Part shown: positions 36,343 to 44,783 of the stretch, in pieces
How positions within the stretch are numbered: position 1 is the first letter of the stretch
Layout: every line of letters starts with the position of its first letter
Assembly (NCBI RefSeq): GCF_033097365.1
Contig: NZ_AP028461.1
Coordinates: 930,001-994,000, forward strand
Length of the DNA: 64,000 nucleotides
DNA from: Actinoplanes sichuanensis
GTDB lineage: Bacteria; Actinomycetota; Actinomycetes; Mycobacteriales; Micromonosporaceae
Reading direction: 5' to 3'
The notes under the pieces: model-generated
The model's input: the letters and a program-made list of their open reading frames with translations, nothing else
Database searches by the model: none
Told to the model about the DNA's origin: nothing
Program-made: the position numbers and the translations under genes

Positions 36343-37685
36343 CGAAACTCGTGGTCCTCGACGTGGTCGGGCTTACTCCGCGCCTGCTCGAACACATGCC
36401 GAACCTCCGGTCGATCGGCGCGCCGGCCCGGCTCGACCCGGTGCTGCCGGCGGTCACCTGCAGCGTGCAGGCCACCCTGCTGACCGGGGAGACGCCGGCC
36501 GGGCACGGCATCGTCGGCAACGGCTGGTACTTCCGCGATCTGGGCGAGGTGTTCCTCTGGCGGCAGCACAACGCCCTGGTCGGCGGGGAGAAGATCTGGC
36601 AGGCGGCCCGGCGCAGCGATCCCGGTTACACGGTCGCCAACATCTGCTGGTGGTACGCCATGGGCGCGGACGTCGACTGGACGGTCACGCCCCGCCCGAT
36701 CTATCACGCCGACGGACGCAAGGACCCGGACTGCTACACCGACCCGCCGGAGCTGCACGACGACCTGACGGCGGCGCTCGGCACGTTCCCGCTCTTCACC
36801 TACTGGGGTCCGGGCGCCGGGCTGGAGTCGTCGCGCTGGATCTGCCGGGCGGCGCAACGGGTGATGGCCGCCCACGATCCCGACCTGACCCTGGTCTACG
36901 TCCCGCATCTCGACTACGACCTGCAGCGTTACGGCCCGGACGACCCGCGTGCGGCGGCCGCGGCGGCCGAGCTCGACGGGGTGCTCGGCCCGCTGCTGGA
37001 CGCGGCGAGGGCGCGCGGCGCGACGATCGTGGCGCTGTCCGAGTACGGCATCACGCCGGTCCGGCAGCCGGTCGACGTGAACCGGCTGCTCCGGGAGAAC
37101 GGCCTGCTCCGGGTCTACACCCAGGCCGGCATGGAGTATCTGGACCCGTGGACGTCCCGGGCGTTCGCCGTCGCCGACCACCAGATCGCCCACGTGTACG
37201 TGCGTGACCCGGCCGACGTGCCGAAGGTGGCGGCGCTGCTCGGCGACCTGCCCGGGGTGGCCGAGATCCACGACGGCCTGGGCCACGAGCGGTCCGGTGA
37301 GCTGGTGCTGGTCGCCGACCCGGACGCGTGGTTCACCTACTACTACTGGCTGGACGACGACCGGGCCCCGGACTTCGCCCGGCTCGTCGACATTCACCGC
37401 AAGCCCGGCTACGACCCGGCCGAGCTGTTCTTCGATCCGGCCGACCCGGGCGGCGCGAAACGGCGGGCCGCGGTGGCCCTGGCCCGCAAGAAGCTCGGCA
37501 TGCGCTACCTGATGCGGGTGGTCGGGCTGGACGCCGGCGCGCGGGCGGTACGCGGTTCGCACGGCCGGCTACCGGACCGGGCCGAGGACTCCCCGGTGCT
37601 GCTGTGCTCGGATCCGGCGGCGGTCACCGATCGGATCGCCGCGACCGAGGTGAAGAGCCTGCTGCTGCGCCTGGCCGGCCGGTAG
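36339..37685 (+). CDS. eboF: EboF-like nucleotide pyrophosphatase/phosphodiesterase (alkaline phosphatase superfamily)
   Basis: 448-aa type I phosphodiesterase family protein without a signal peptide. The nucleophile Thr is in PAVTCSVQATLLTGETPAGHGI. Metal ligands are likely Asp8 (LVVLDVVGL), Asp in YVPHLDYDLQRYGPD, Glu/His-type positions in ALSEYGITPV and VADHQIAHVY, and His in DIHRKPGYDP. It may cleave a phosphodiester or pyrophosphate in the Ebo-linked product. EboF in cyanobacteria is the same superfamily. Confidence 0.86.
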   Translation: MTKLVVLDVVGLTPRLLEHMPNLRSIGAPARLDPVLPAVTCSVQATLLTGETPAGHGIVGNGWYFRDLGEVFLWRQHNALVGGEKIWQAARRSDPGYTVANICWWYAMGADVDWTVTPRPIYHADGRKDPDCYTDPPELHDDLTAALGTFPLFTYWGPGAGLESSRWICRAAQRVMAAHDPDLTLVYVPHLDYDLQRYGPDDPRAAAAAAELDGVLGPLLDAARARGATIVALSEYGITPVRQPVDVNRLLRENGLLRVYTQAGMEYLDPWTSRAFAVADHQIAHVYVRDPADVPKVAALLGDLPGVAEIHDGLGHERSGELVLVADPDAWFTYYYWLDDDRAPDFARLVDIHRKPGYDPAELFFDPADPGGAKRRAAVALARKKLGMRYLMRVVGLDAGARAVRGSHGRLPDRAEDSPVLLCSDPAAVTDRIAATEVKSLLLRLAGR

Positions 37686-37695
37686 GGGAGGGACC

Positions 37696-38733
37696 GTGAC
37701 GCTGCGGGCCCGATTCGACGCCCGGCTCGCCGACTTCCTCACCGACCAGGGCCCGCAGTGGCCCGAGGGCGCCCCGCGCGGTCTGATCAGTACGATCCAG
37801 CGGTTCGTGCTGGCCGGCGGCAAGCGGCTGCGCCCGAAGTTCTGCTACTGGGGCTGGCGCAGCGCCGGTGGCGAGGACGGCCCCGGGATCGTCACCGCCG
37901 CCGCCGCGCTGGAGATCTTTCACGCGTTCGCGCTGATCCACGACGACATCATGGACGGCAGCGAACGGCGCCGGGGTGAGCCGTCGGTGCACGCCCTCTT
38001 CGCCGAGCTGCACACCAGGTCGGCGTGGCGGGGTGACGCGGCCCGCTACGGCCGCAACACCGCGCTGCTCTGCGGTGACCTGTGCGCGGCCTGGGCTGAT
38101 CAGATGTTCCACGGCTGCGGGCTCAGCGACGAGCAGATCAGCCGGGGGTACGCGGTGTTCGGCGCGATGCGCACCGAGGTGATCGCCGGTCAGTATCTGG
38201 ATCTGGTGTCCGGCGTCGGCGACGGTTCGGCGGCCAGCGCGCTGACCGTGATCCGGCTGAAGGCGGCCCGCTACACGGTGACCCGCCCGCTGCAGATCGG
38301 TGCGGCGCTGGCCGGGGCGGACGACAAGCTGCTGGAGACGTACGCCGCGTTCGGTGACCCGCTCGGCGACGCGTTCCAGCTGCGTGACGACGTGCTGGGG
38401 GTCTTCGGCGATCCGGCGGTGACCGGCAAGTCGATAGTGGACGACCTGCGGGAGGGCAAGCGCACGGTGATGATCGCGCTGGCCCGGGAGGCCGCCGACT
38501 TTCATCAGGCGGCCCGGATCCGGAAGCTGCTCGGCAGCCCGGGGCTGGACGAGGACGGCGCCGACGAGTTGCGCCGGATCATCGTGGAGACCGGCGCTCG
38601 AGACGGTGTGGAGCGGCTGATCGAGCTGCGGGTCGGCGCGGCGATGTCGGCGCTGGCCGGGGCCGGGATCCCGGCCGAGGCGGAGGCGGCGCTGACCGCC
38701 CTGGCATACGAGACAGTTCACCGTCAGCGTTGA
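37696..38733 (+). CDS. Polyprenyl diphosphate synthase (GGPP-type)
   Basis: 345-aa trans-isoprenyl diphosphate synthase. The substrate motif is GGKRLRPKFCYWG. The first Asp-rich motif is LIHDDIMDGSERRRG (DDxxD) and the second FQLRDDVLGVFGDP, in the form usual for actinomycete GGPP synthases. It condenses IPP with an allylic diphosphate to make a C20 or longer chain. It lies 10 bp after the eboF-like gene with GGGAGGG ahead of GTG 37696, so it is part of the operon. It is the natural prenyl donor source for EboC. Confidence 0.92.
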   Translation: MTLRARFDARLADFLTDQGPQWPEGAPRGLISTIQRFVLAGGKRLRPKFCYWGWRSAGGEDGPGIVTAAAALEIFHAFALIHDDIMDGSERRRGEPSVHALFAELHTRSAWRGDAARYGRNTALLCGDLCAAWADQMFHGCGLSDEQISRGYAVFGAMRTEVIAGQYLDLVSGVGDGSAASALTVIRLKAARYTVTRPLQIGAALAGADDKLLETYAAFGDPLGDAFQLRDDVLGVFGDPAVTGKSIVDDLREGKRTVMIALAREAADFHQAARIRKLLGSPGLDEDGADELRRIIVETGARDGVERLIELRVGAAMSALAGAGIPAEAEAALTALAYETVHRQR

Positions 38734-38764
38734 AAAGTTCCGCTCGTAGTGACAAAAGTCGATG

Positions 38765-38780
38765 GTTTCTTTAATGTTTC
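38765..38780 (+). promoter_or_regulatory. 16-base motif GTTTCTTTAATGTTTC upstream of the sugar dehydrogenase
   Basis: Near-copy (13/16) of the motif at 8515-8530 upstream of the GH30 gene. It overlaps a possible -10 (TAATGT, 38772-38777), with a weak -35 GTGACA 17 bases before it. CAAAAGT (38753-38759) precedes it, and is also found twice upstream of the gene at 44784. Confidence 0.4.
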
Positions 38781-38833
38781 AGAGTGCCGGCGGCGCGGCG
38801 ACGAAATCCAGGTTTCGAGAGGATGGCGGAGCT

Positions 38834-41617
38834 ATGCCCATTTTGTCGCGCCGAATATGGCCAGCCGTGGTGTTGTTGCTGGCGTTCGCCGAGGCGCCGG
38901 CCGCGGCCCACCCGATCGACCCGGCCGACTTCCAGCAGGTCACCCTGGCCAAGGGCGAACCCGAGGTGGGCGAGCCGATGAGCCTCGCCGTGCTGCCGGA
39001 CCGGTCCGTTCTGCACACCTCCCGCAACGGCACCCTGCGCCGCACCGACGCGGCCGGCAACACCGCGGTCGTCGGCACCCTCGCCGTCTACACCCACGAC
39101 GAGGAGGGCCTGCAGGGTGTCGGAGTCGACCCCGGCTTCGCCACCAACCGGTTCATCTACCTCTACTACGCGCCGCCGCTGAGCACCCCGGCCGGTGACG
39201 CCCCGGACACCGGCACCGACTTCTCGGCCTGGAACGGCGTCAACCGGCTCTCCCGGTTCACCCTGACCGCCGACTGGAAACTCAGCGCCGAGCGGACCGT
39301 CCTGGACGTCCCGGCCAGCCGGGGCATCTGCTGCCACGTCGGCGGCGACATCGACTTCGACGCGGCCGGCAACCTCTACCTGTCCACCGGCGACGACAGC
39401 AACCCGTTCCAGTCCGACGGCTACGCGCCCCTGGACGAGCGGACCGGCCGTAACCCGGCCTTCGACGCCCAACGGACCGCCGGCAACACCAACGATCTGC
39501 GCGGCAAGATCCTGCGCATCAAGGTCAACGCGGACGGTACGTACACCTCGCCGGCCGGCAACATGTTCGCCCCGAGCACCGCGCGGACCCGGCCGGAGAT
39601 CTACGCGATGGGCTTCCGCAACCCGTTCCGGATGTCCGTCGACAAGGCGACCGGCGTGGTCTACGTGGGCGACTACGGGCCGGACGCCGGATCGTCCTCC
39701 AGTCGCGGGCCGAGCGGGCAGGTCGAGTTCAACCGGGTCACCGCACCCGGCAACTACGGCTGGCCGTACTGCACGGGCACCAACACCACGGCCGAGACCT
39801 ACGCCGAATACGACTTCGCCACCGGCGCCCTCGGCGCCCGATACGACTGCGCGGCCGGTCCGGCCAACAACTCCGTCCGCAACACCGGGCTCGCGACCCT
39901 CCCGGCGGTCAAACCCGCATGGATTCGGTACGGCGGGGACGCCGGCACCCCGGCCGAGTTCGGCGGTGGTTCGGAATCCCCGATGGCCGGCCCGGTCTAC
40001 CGCTACGACGCCGCGAACCCGTCGGCCACGAAGTTCCCGCAGACTCTGGACGGTCACTTCTTCGCCGCCGAGTTCGGCCGGGGCTGGATCAAGCCGATCC
40101 ACGTCGGCGCCGACGGTTCGGTCGGTGAGATCTCGACCTTCACCTGGAACGGCAAACAGGTGATGGACACCGCGTTCGGCCCGGACGGCTCGCTCTACGT
40201 CCTCGACTACGGCACCGGCTACTTCAGCGGCGACGCCAACTCGGCCCTGTACCGCTACGACTACGTCGGCGGCGGCAACAAGGCTCCGACCGCGAACGCC
40301 ACCAGCGACAAGACGTCCGGCCAGGCCCCGCTGACGGTCCGGTTCTCGTCGGCCGGCTCGACCGACCCGGAGGGCTCGGCGCTCACCTACGCGTGGAACT
40401 TCGGTGACGGCGGCACGTCCACGGCGGCCGACCCGTCGCACACGTTCACCGACAACGGCACGTACAACGTGACCCTGACCGTGACCGACCCGCAGGGCGC
40501 CTCGGGCAGCGACAGCGTCCAGGTCGGCGTCGGCAACACCGCCCCGGCGGTCCGGATCGACACGCCCGGCAACGGCCAGGTCTTCGACTTCGGCGACACC
40601 ATCGCCTACTCGGTGACCGTGACCGACCCGGAGGACCCGTCGATCGACTGCACCCGGGTCAAGATGACCTACGTGCTCGGCCACGACCAGCACGGGCACC
40701 AGATCACCTCGAAGACCGGCTGTACCGGTTCGCTGACCATCCCGGTCGACGGCGAGCACGACACCGCGGCCAACATCTTCGCGGTCTTCGACGCCGAGTA
40801 CACCGACGCGGGCGGCCTCACCACGCACACCCAGCACACCCTGCAGCCCGCCCACCGGCAGGCCGAGCACTACAAGACCTCGGCCGGGATCGCCGCGTTC
40901 AGCAAGCCGGAGGCCGAGGGCGGCAAGACCGTCGGTGACATCCACAGCGGCGACTGGATCGCCTTCGAGCCGTACCGGCTGGGCAACGTCACCAGGTTCA
41001 CCGCCCGGGTCTCGTCGGCCGGCGCCGGGGGCACGCTGCAAGTCCGGGCCGGATCGGCCACCGGGACCGTGCTCGGCTCGGCGACCGTGCCGGTGACCGG
41101 CGGTTGGAACGTCTTCACCGACGTCACCGGAGCCATCGCCAACCCGCCCACGGGCAGCACCACGCTGTACCTGACGTTCAGCGGCGGCACCGGCGCGCTC
41201 TTCGACCTGGACGCGTTCACCCTCACCACCGCCCGGACCGGGCCGGTCGTCGGTCTGGCCGGCAAGTGCCTGGACATCAGCGGTGGCGGCACCGCCGACG
41301 GCACCAAGATCCAGCTCTACACCTGCAACGGCTCCGGCGCGCAGGCGTGGTCGGTCAACGGCCAGGTGTTGCGCAACCCGCAGTCCGGCAAGTGCCTGGA
41401 CGTGGCCGGCGGCAACACCGCCAACGGCACCAAGGCCCAGCTGTGGACCTGCAACGGCACCGCCGCCCAGAACTGGACCGCTCAGGCCGACCGAACGCTG
41501 CGCAACCCGGCGTCCGGCCGGTGCCTGGACGTGTCGCAGAACAACTCCGCCGACGGTCAGCAGATCCACATCTGGGACTGCCTGGCCGCCGCCAACCAAC
41601 TCTGGACCCTGCCGTGA
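38834..41617 (+). CDS. Secreted PQQ-type sugar dehydrogenase with PKD, CBM6-like and CBM13 domains
   Basis: 927-aa secreted multidomain protein: a signal peptide (1-24), a six-bladed glucose/sorbosone dehydrogenase-like propeller (about 28-470; LAVLPDRSVLHT, YTHDEEGLQGVGVDPGF, RGICCHVGGDIDFDAAGNLY, DLRGKILRI, EIYAMGFRNPFRM), a PKD domain (about 480-565), a small beta domain with GHDQHGHQI, a CBM6-like module (about 675-795) and a C-terminal CBM13 (about 803-927). It would oxidise sugars or bound polysaccharide outside the cell with PQQ or another redox partner. A shorter paralogue is at 45715-47775. Confidence 0.85.
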   Translation: MPILSRRIWPAVVLLLAFAEAPAAAHPIDPADFQQVTLAKGEPEVGEPMSLAVLPDRSVLHTSRNGTLRRTDAAGNTAVVGTLAVYTHDEEGLQGVGVDPGFATNRFIYLYYAPPLSTPAGDAPDTGTDFSAWNGVNRLSRFTLTADWKLSAERTVLDVPASRGICCHVGGDIDFDAAGNLYLSTGDDSNPFQSDGYAPLDERTGRNPAFDAQRTAGNTNDLRGKILRIKVNADGTYTSPAGNMFAPSTARTRPEIYAMGFRNPFRMSVDKATGVVYVGDYGPDAGSSSSRGPSGQVEFNRVTAPGNYGWPYCTGTNTTAETYAEYDFATGALGARYDCAAGPANNSVRNTGLATLPAVKPAWIRYGGDAGTPAEFGGGSESPMAGPVYRYDAANPSATKFPQTLDGHFFAAEFGRGWIKPIHVGADGSVGEISTFTWNGKQVMDTAFGPDGSLYVLDYGTGYFSGDANSALYRYDYVGGGNKAPTANATSDKTSGQAPLTVRFSSAGSTDPEGSALTYAWNFGDGGTSTAADPSHTFTDNGTYNVTLTVTDPQGASGSDSVQVGVGNTAPAVRIDTPGNGQVFDFGDTIAYSVTVTDPEDPSIDCTRVKMTYVLGHDQHGHQITSKTGCTGSLTIPVDGEHDTAANIFAVFDAEYTDAGGLTTHTQHTLQPAHRQAEHYKTSAGIAAFSKPEAEGGKTVGDIHSGDWIAFEPYRLGNVTRFTARVSSAGAGGTLQVRAGSATGTVLGSATVPVTGGWNVFTDVTGAIANPPTGSTTLYLTFSGGTGALFDLDAFTLTTARTGPVVGLAGKCLDISGGGTADGTKIQLYTCNGSGAQAWSVNGQVLRNPQSGKCLDVAGGNTANGTKAQLWTCNGTAAQNWTAQADRTLRNPASGRCLDVSQNNSADGQQIHIWDCLAAANQLWTLP

Positions 41618-41653
41618 TTTCCGGACACCCCGTCCCCTTCTGAGGAGATCCCC

Positions 41654-43360
41654 GTGCGCAGACTCTCCCGAACCGTCCTCGGCGTGGTGACAGCCGCGCT
41701 GACCACCCTGGCCTGCACCACCGCGGCCACCCCCGGCCTCGCCGCCGATCCCGCCTACGACGTCCTGGTGTTCTCCAAGACCGCCGGGTTCCGGCACGAC
41801 TCGATCGCCGCCGGTGTCCAGGCCATCCGCGATCTGGGCGCGGCGAACAACTTCACGGTCACCGCGACCGAGGACGCGACCGCGTTCACCACCACCGAAC
41901 TGGCCCGTTTCGAGACCGTCGTCTTCCTCAACACCACCGGCGACGTCCTGGACGCGTCGCAGCAGACCGCGTTCGAGTCGTACATCCGGGCCGGTGGTGG
42001 CTACACCGGGGTGCACGCGGCCGCCGACACCGAGTACGACTGGCCCTTCTACGGCCAGCTGGTCGGCGCGTACTTCGCCTCCCACCCGGCGGTCCAGCAG
42101 GCGACCGTCAAGGTGGAGGACCGGGCGCACGCGGCCACCGGGCACCTGCCGCAGTCCTGGCCGCGCACCGACGAGTGGTACGACTACCGCACCAACGCCC
42201 GCACCACCGCCCACGTGCTGGCCACCCTCGACGAGAGCTCGTATTCGGGCGGCCAGATGGGCGCCGACCACCCGCACGCCTGGTGCAAGACCGTCGACGC
42301 GGGCCGCTCGTTCTACACCGGCGGCGGTCACACCCCGTCGGCGTACAGCGAGACCGCGTTCCGGGCCCACCTCCTCGGCGGCATCCGCTACACGGCCAAG
42401 CGCACGAACGCCGACTGCCGCCCGGAGACCGGCTACACCGCGCTCTACAACGGCTCGACGACCGGCTGGTCACAGGCCGGGCCGGGCGCCTTCACCAACA
42501 CCGACGCCACCCTGACGTCGACCGGTGGGATGGGCCTGTACTGGTACTCGGCCAAGCAGTTCACCAACTACTCGCTCAAGCTCGACTGGAAGCTGGCCGG
42601 CGACGACAACACCGGCGTCTTCCTCGGCTTCCCGCCGTCGAGCGACCCGTGGTCGGCGGTGAACAACGGCTACGAGATCCAGATCGACGCCACCGACGCG
42701 GCCGACCGCACCACCGGCTCGGTCTACACGTTCAAGGCCGCCGACATCGCCGCCCGCGATGCCGCGCTGAACCCGCCGGGGGAGTGGAACACCTACGAGC
42801 TGCTGGTCGAGGGCGAGCGGCTGCAGGTCTTCCTCAACAGCGTCAAGATCAACGACTTCACCAACCCCGATCCGGTACGGTCGCTCGCCGGCCACATCGG
42901 CATCCAGAACCACGGTGACGGTGACGACGCGTCGTTCCGCAACATCCGGATCAAGGAACTGAACGGGCCGGTCACACCGGGCGGCCCGGTGGTCGGGCTG
43001 GCCGGCAAGTGCCTCGACATCAGCAACGGCGGCTCGGCCGACGGCACCAAGATCCAGCTGTGGACCTGTAACGGCAGCGGCGCCCAGAGGTGGCAGGTCA
43101 ACGGCCAGGTCTGGCGCAACCCGCAGTCCGGCAAGTGTCTGGACGTGGCCGGCGGCGGCACCGCCAACGGCACCAAGGCGCAACTCTGGACCTGCAACGG
43201 CAGCGGCGCGCAGAACTGGGTCGCCCAGTCGAACGGCACCGTCCGCAACCCGCAGTCCGGCAAGTGCCTGGACGTGTCGCAGAACAGTGCGGCCGACGGT
43301 CAGCAGATCCACATCTGGGACTGTCACTCGGGCGCCAACCAGCAGTGGCGTCTTCCCTAG
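41654..43360 (+). CDS. Secreted ThuA - DUF1080 (3-keto-disaccharide hydrolase type) - CBM13 protein
   Basis: 568 aa: signal peptide (1-30), ThuA-like glutamine-amidotransferase fold (about 33-255; YDVLVFSKTAGFRHDSI, GGYTGVHAAADTEYDWPFYG, GGGHTPSAYSE), DUF1080/concanavalin-type domain (about 258-435; YTALYNGSTTGW, SLKLDWKLAGDDNTGVFLGF, GHIGIQNHGDG) and C-terminal CBM13 (about 443-568). DUF1080 proteins include enzymes acting on 3-keto-glycosides, and ThuA proteins occur in 3-keto-trehalose use. The GTG start follows GAGGAG, 36 bp after the dehydrogenase gene, so the two are co-transcribed. Its CBM13 is nearly identical to its neighbour's. Confidence 0.87.
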   Translation: MRRLSRTVLGVVTAALTTLACTTAATPGLAADPAYDVLVFSKTAGFRHDSIAAGVQAIRDLGAANNFTVTATEDATAFTTTELARFETVVFLNTTGDVLDASQQTAFESYIRAGGGYTGVHAAADTEYDWPFYGQLVGAYFASHPAVQQATVKVEDRAHAATGHLPQSWPRTDEWYDYRTNARTTAHVLATLDESSYSGGQMGADHPHAWCKTVDAGRSFYTGGGHTPSAYSETAFRAHLLGGIRYTAKRTNADCRPETGYTALYNGSTTGWSQAGPGAFTNTDATLTSTGGMGLYWYSAKQFTNYSLKLDWKLAGDDNTGVFLGFPPSSDPWSAVNNGYEIQIDATDAADRTTGSVYTFKAADIAARDAALNPPGEWNTYELLVEGERLQVFLNSVKINDFTNPDPVRSLAGHIGIQNHGDGDDASFRNIRIKELNGPVTPGGPVVGLAGKCLDISNGGSADGTKIQLWTCNGSGAQRWQVNGQVWRNPQSGKCLDVAGGGTANGTKAQLWTCNGSGAQNWVAQSNGTVRNPQSGKCLDVSQNSAADGQQIHIWDCHSGANQQWRLP

Positions 43361-43380
43361 ACGTACCACCGCGATTAGGG

Positions 43381-43433
43381 TGGGTTGCGGTGACCGTGGG
43401 CACAGCGGTGTCCGGGACGGGAGGCGCAACCCA
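43381..43433 (+). other. Nested hairpin in the 179-bp gap before a TIM-barrel gene
   Basis: TGGGTTGCG (43381-43389) pairs with CGCAACCCA (43425-43433). Nested inside are CCGT/ACGG and GGGCAC/GTGTCC, giving a three-tier stem. It may be a terminator for the ThuA-DUF1080 gene or part of a structured leader of the next gene. A second possible stem, CCTCGC with GCGAGG, lies closer to the start. I matched it to no riboswitch class. Confidence 0.5.
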
Positions 43434-43539
43434 TCCCGGCATATCCGCCGCAGCCTGCCCTGATCGCTCACCTCTCGCCGGCTCCTCGCGCCGGGCATCG
43501 AATCCCTTTCCTGGGTGACCGCTGCGAGGAAGTGAGAAC

Positions 43540-44547
43540 ATGGCGCGACCGATCACACTGTTCACCGGCCAGTGGGCCGACCTGCCGTTCGACGAGGTGT
43601 GCCGGCTGGCCTCCGGCTGGGGTTACGACGGCCTGGAGATCGCCTGCTGGGGCGACCACTTCGAAGTCGACAAGGCGCTCGCCGACGACGGCTACATCGA
43701 ACGCAAACGCGAGACCCTGGCCAAGCACAACCTCCAGGTCTTCGCGATCTCCAACCACCTGGTCGGGCAGGCCGTCTGCGACCACCCGATCGACGAACGG
43801 CACCAGGACATCCTGCCCGCCCGGATCTGGGGCGACGGTGAACCCGAGGGGGTGCGCCGCCGGGCCGCCGAGGAGATCAAGGACACCGCCCGGGCCGCGG
43901 CGGCACTCGGCGTGCGTACCGTCGTCGGCTTCACCGGATCGTCGATCTGGCACACCCTGGCCATGTTCCCGCCGGTCCCATCGTCCATGATCGAGCGCGG
44001 CTACCAGGACTTCGCCGACCGGTGGAACCCGATCCTCGACGTCTTCGACGAGGTCGGCGTGCGGTTCGCGCACGAGGTGCACCCCAGTGAGATCGCCTAC
44101 GACTACTGGACCACCAAGCGCGCCCTGGAGGCGATCGGCCACCGGCCCGCCTTCGGCCTCAACTGGGACCCGTCGCACTTCGTCTGGCAGGAGCTCGACC
44201 CGGTCAACTTCATCTTCGACTTCGCCGACCGCATCTACCACGTGGACTGCAAGGACGCGAAGGTGCGCACCGGCGACGGCCGTCGCGGCCGGCTCAGCTC
44301 GCACCTGCCGTGGGCCGATCTGCGGCGCGGCTGGGACTTCGTCTCGACCGGGCACGGCGACGTGCCGTGGGAGGACTGCTTCCGGGCGCTGAACGCGATC
44401 GGCTACGACGGCCCGATCTCCATCGAGTGGGAGGACGCCGGCATGGACCGTCTGGTCGGCGCACCCGAGGCGCTCCAGTTCGTGCGCCGTCTGGCGTTCG
44501 ACGCCCCGTCGGCGGCGTTCGACGCCGCCTTCTCCTCCAACCAGTAG
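43540..44547 (+). CDS. Cytoplasmic sugar phosphate isomerase/epimerase-like TIM-barrel enzyme
   Basis: 335-aa AP-endonuclease-2 family protein without signal peptide. Likely metal ligands are Glu in [14 protein letters not shown], Asp/His in [13 protein letters not shown], the region [16 protein letters not shown] and Glu in ISIEWEDAG. Such proteins occur with Gfo/Idh/MocA enzymes in inositol and 3-keto-sugar pathways. The ribosome site GAGGAAG precedes ATG 43540. It stands between the secreted dehydrogenase group and a terminator at 44569-44593. Confidence 0.88.
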   Translation: MARPITLFTGQWADLPFDEVCRLASGWGYDGLEIACWGDHFEVDKALADDGYIERKRETLAKHNLQVFAISNHLVGQAVCDHPIDERHQDILPARIWGDGEPEGVRRRAAEEIKDTARAAAALGVRTVVGFTGSSIWHTLAMFPPVPSSMIERGYQDFADRWNPILDVFDEVGVRFAHEVHPSEIAYDYWTTKRALEAIGHRPAFGLNWDPSHFVWQELDPVNFIFDFADRIYHVDCKDAKVRTGDGRRGRLSSHLPWADLRRGWDFVSTGHGDVPWEDCFRALNAIGYDGPISIEWEDAGMDRLVGAPEALQFVRRLAFDAPSAAFDAAFSSNQ

Positions 44548-44568
44548 CAGCGGTAGCGGTCCCTCGGG

Positions 44569-44593
44569 GGCCGGGCGTTCGTCGCGCCCGGCC
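44569..44593 (+). terminator. Terminator after the TIM-barrel gene
   Basis: Perfect 9-bp stem GGCCGGGCG/CGCCCGGCC with a 7-base loop, 21 bp after the stop, followed 14 bases later by CCCTTTTG. Confidence 0.7.
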
Positions 44594-44606
44594 ACTCGAC
44601 GCTGCC

Positions 44607-44718
44607 CTTTTGTTGCCGAGAGCAAAAGTTACATTGTTTCATTCAGATGTTTCTCTAGTGACGAACGTAAATCAGCGGTAACGTGCGGTACGGAAGCCAC
44701 TCTGCACAAAAGTTGCCG
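44607..44718 (+). promoter_or_regulatory. Regulatory region with CTTTTG/CAAAAG and GTTTC repeats
   Basis: An AT-richer stretch holds CTTTTGTTGCCG (44607-44618), inverted partner CAAAAG (44623-44628), two GTTTC copies (44636-44640, 44649-44653) and CAAAAGTTGCCG (44707-44718). CAAAAGT and GTTTC also lie together upstream of the paralogous dehydrogenase gene (38753-38780). This suggests a shared regulator of both dehydrogenase operons. Confidence 0.4.
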
Positions 44719-44783
44719 CATGTGGGCTCCGTCATCGCCCACATGCCATCCGTGTTCCCCGCCGAAACCGGAGGCACCACCGC

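Noticed and set aside
38771..42370. 1199-codon open frame on the minus strand opposite the sugar dehydrogenase and ThuA genes
   Set aside because: It is a by-product of GC-rich codon bias. The plus-strand genes have signal peptides, domains and ribosome sites, and the antisense product resembles no family.
43361..43539. c-di-AMP (ydaO-type) or other known riboswitch
   Set aside because: I looked for the conserved ydaO core blocks and did not find them in the required order. It is kept only as an unclassified structured leader.
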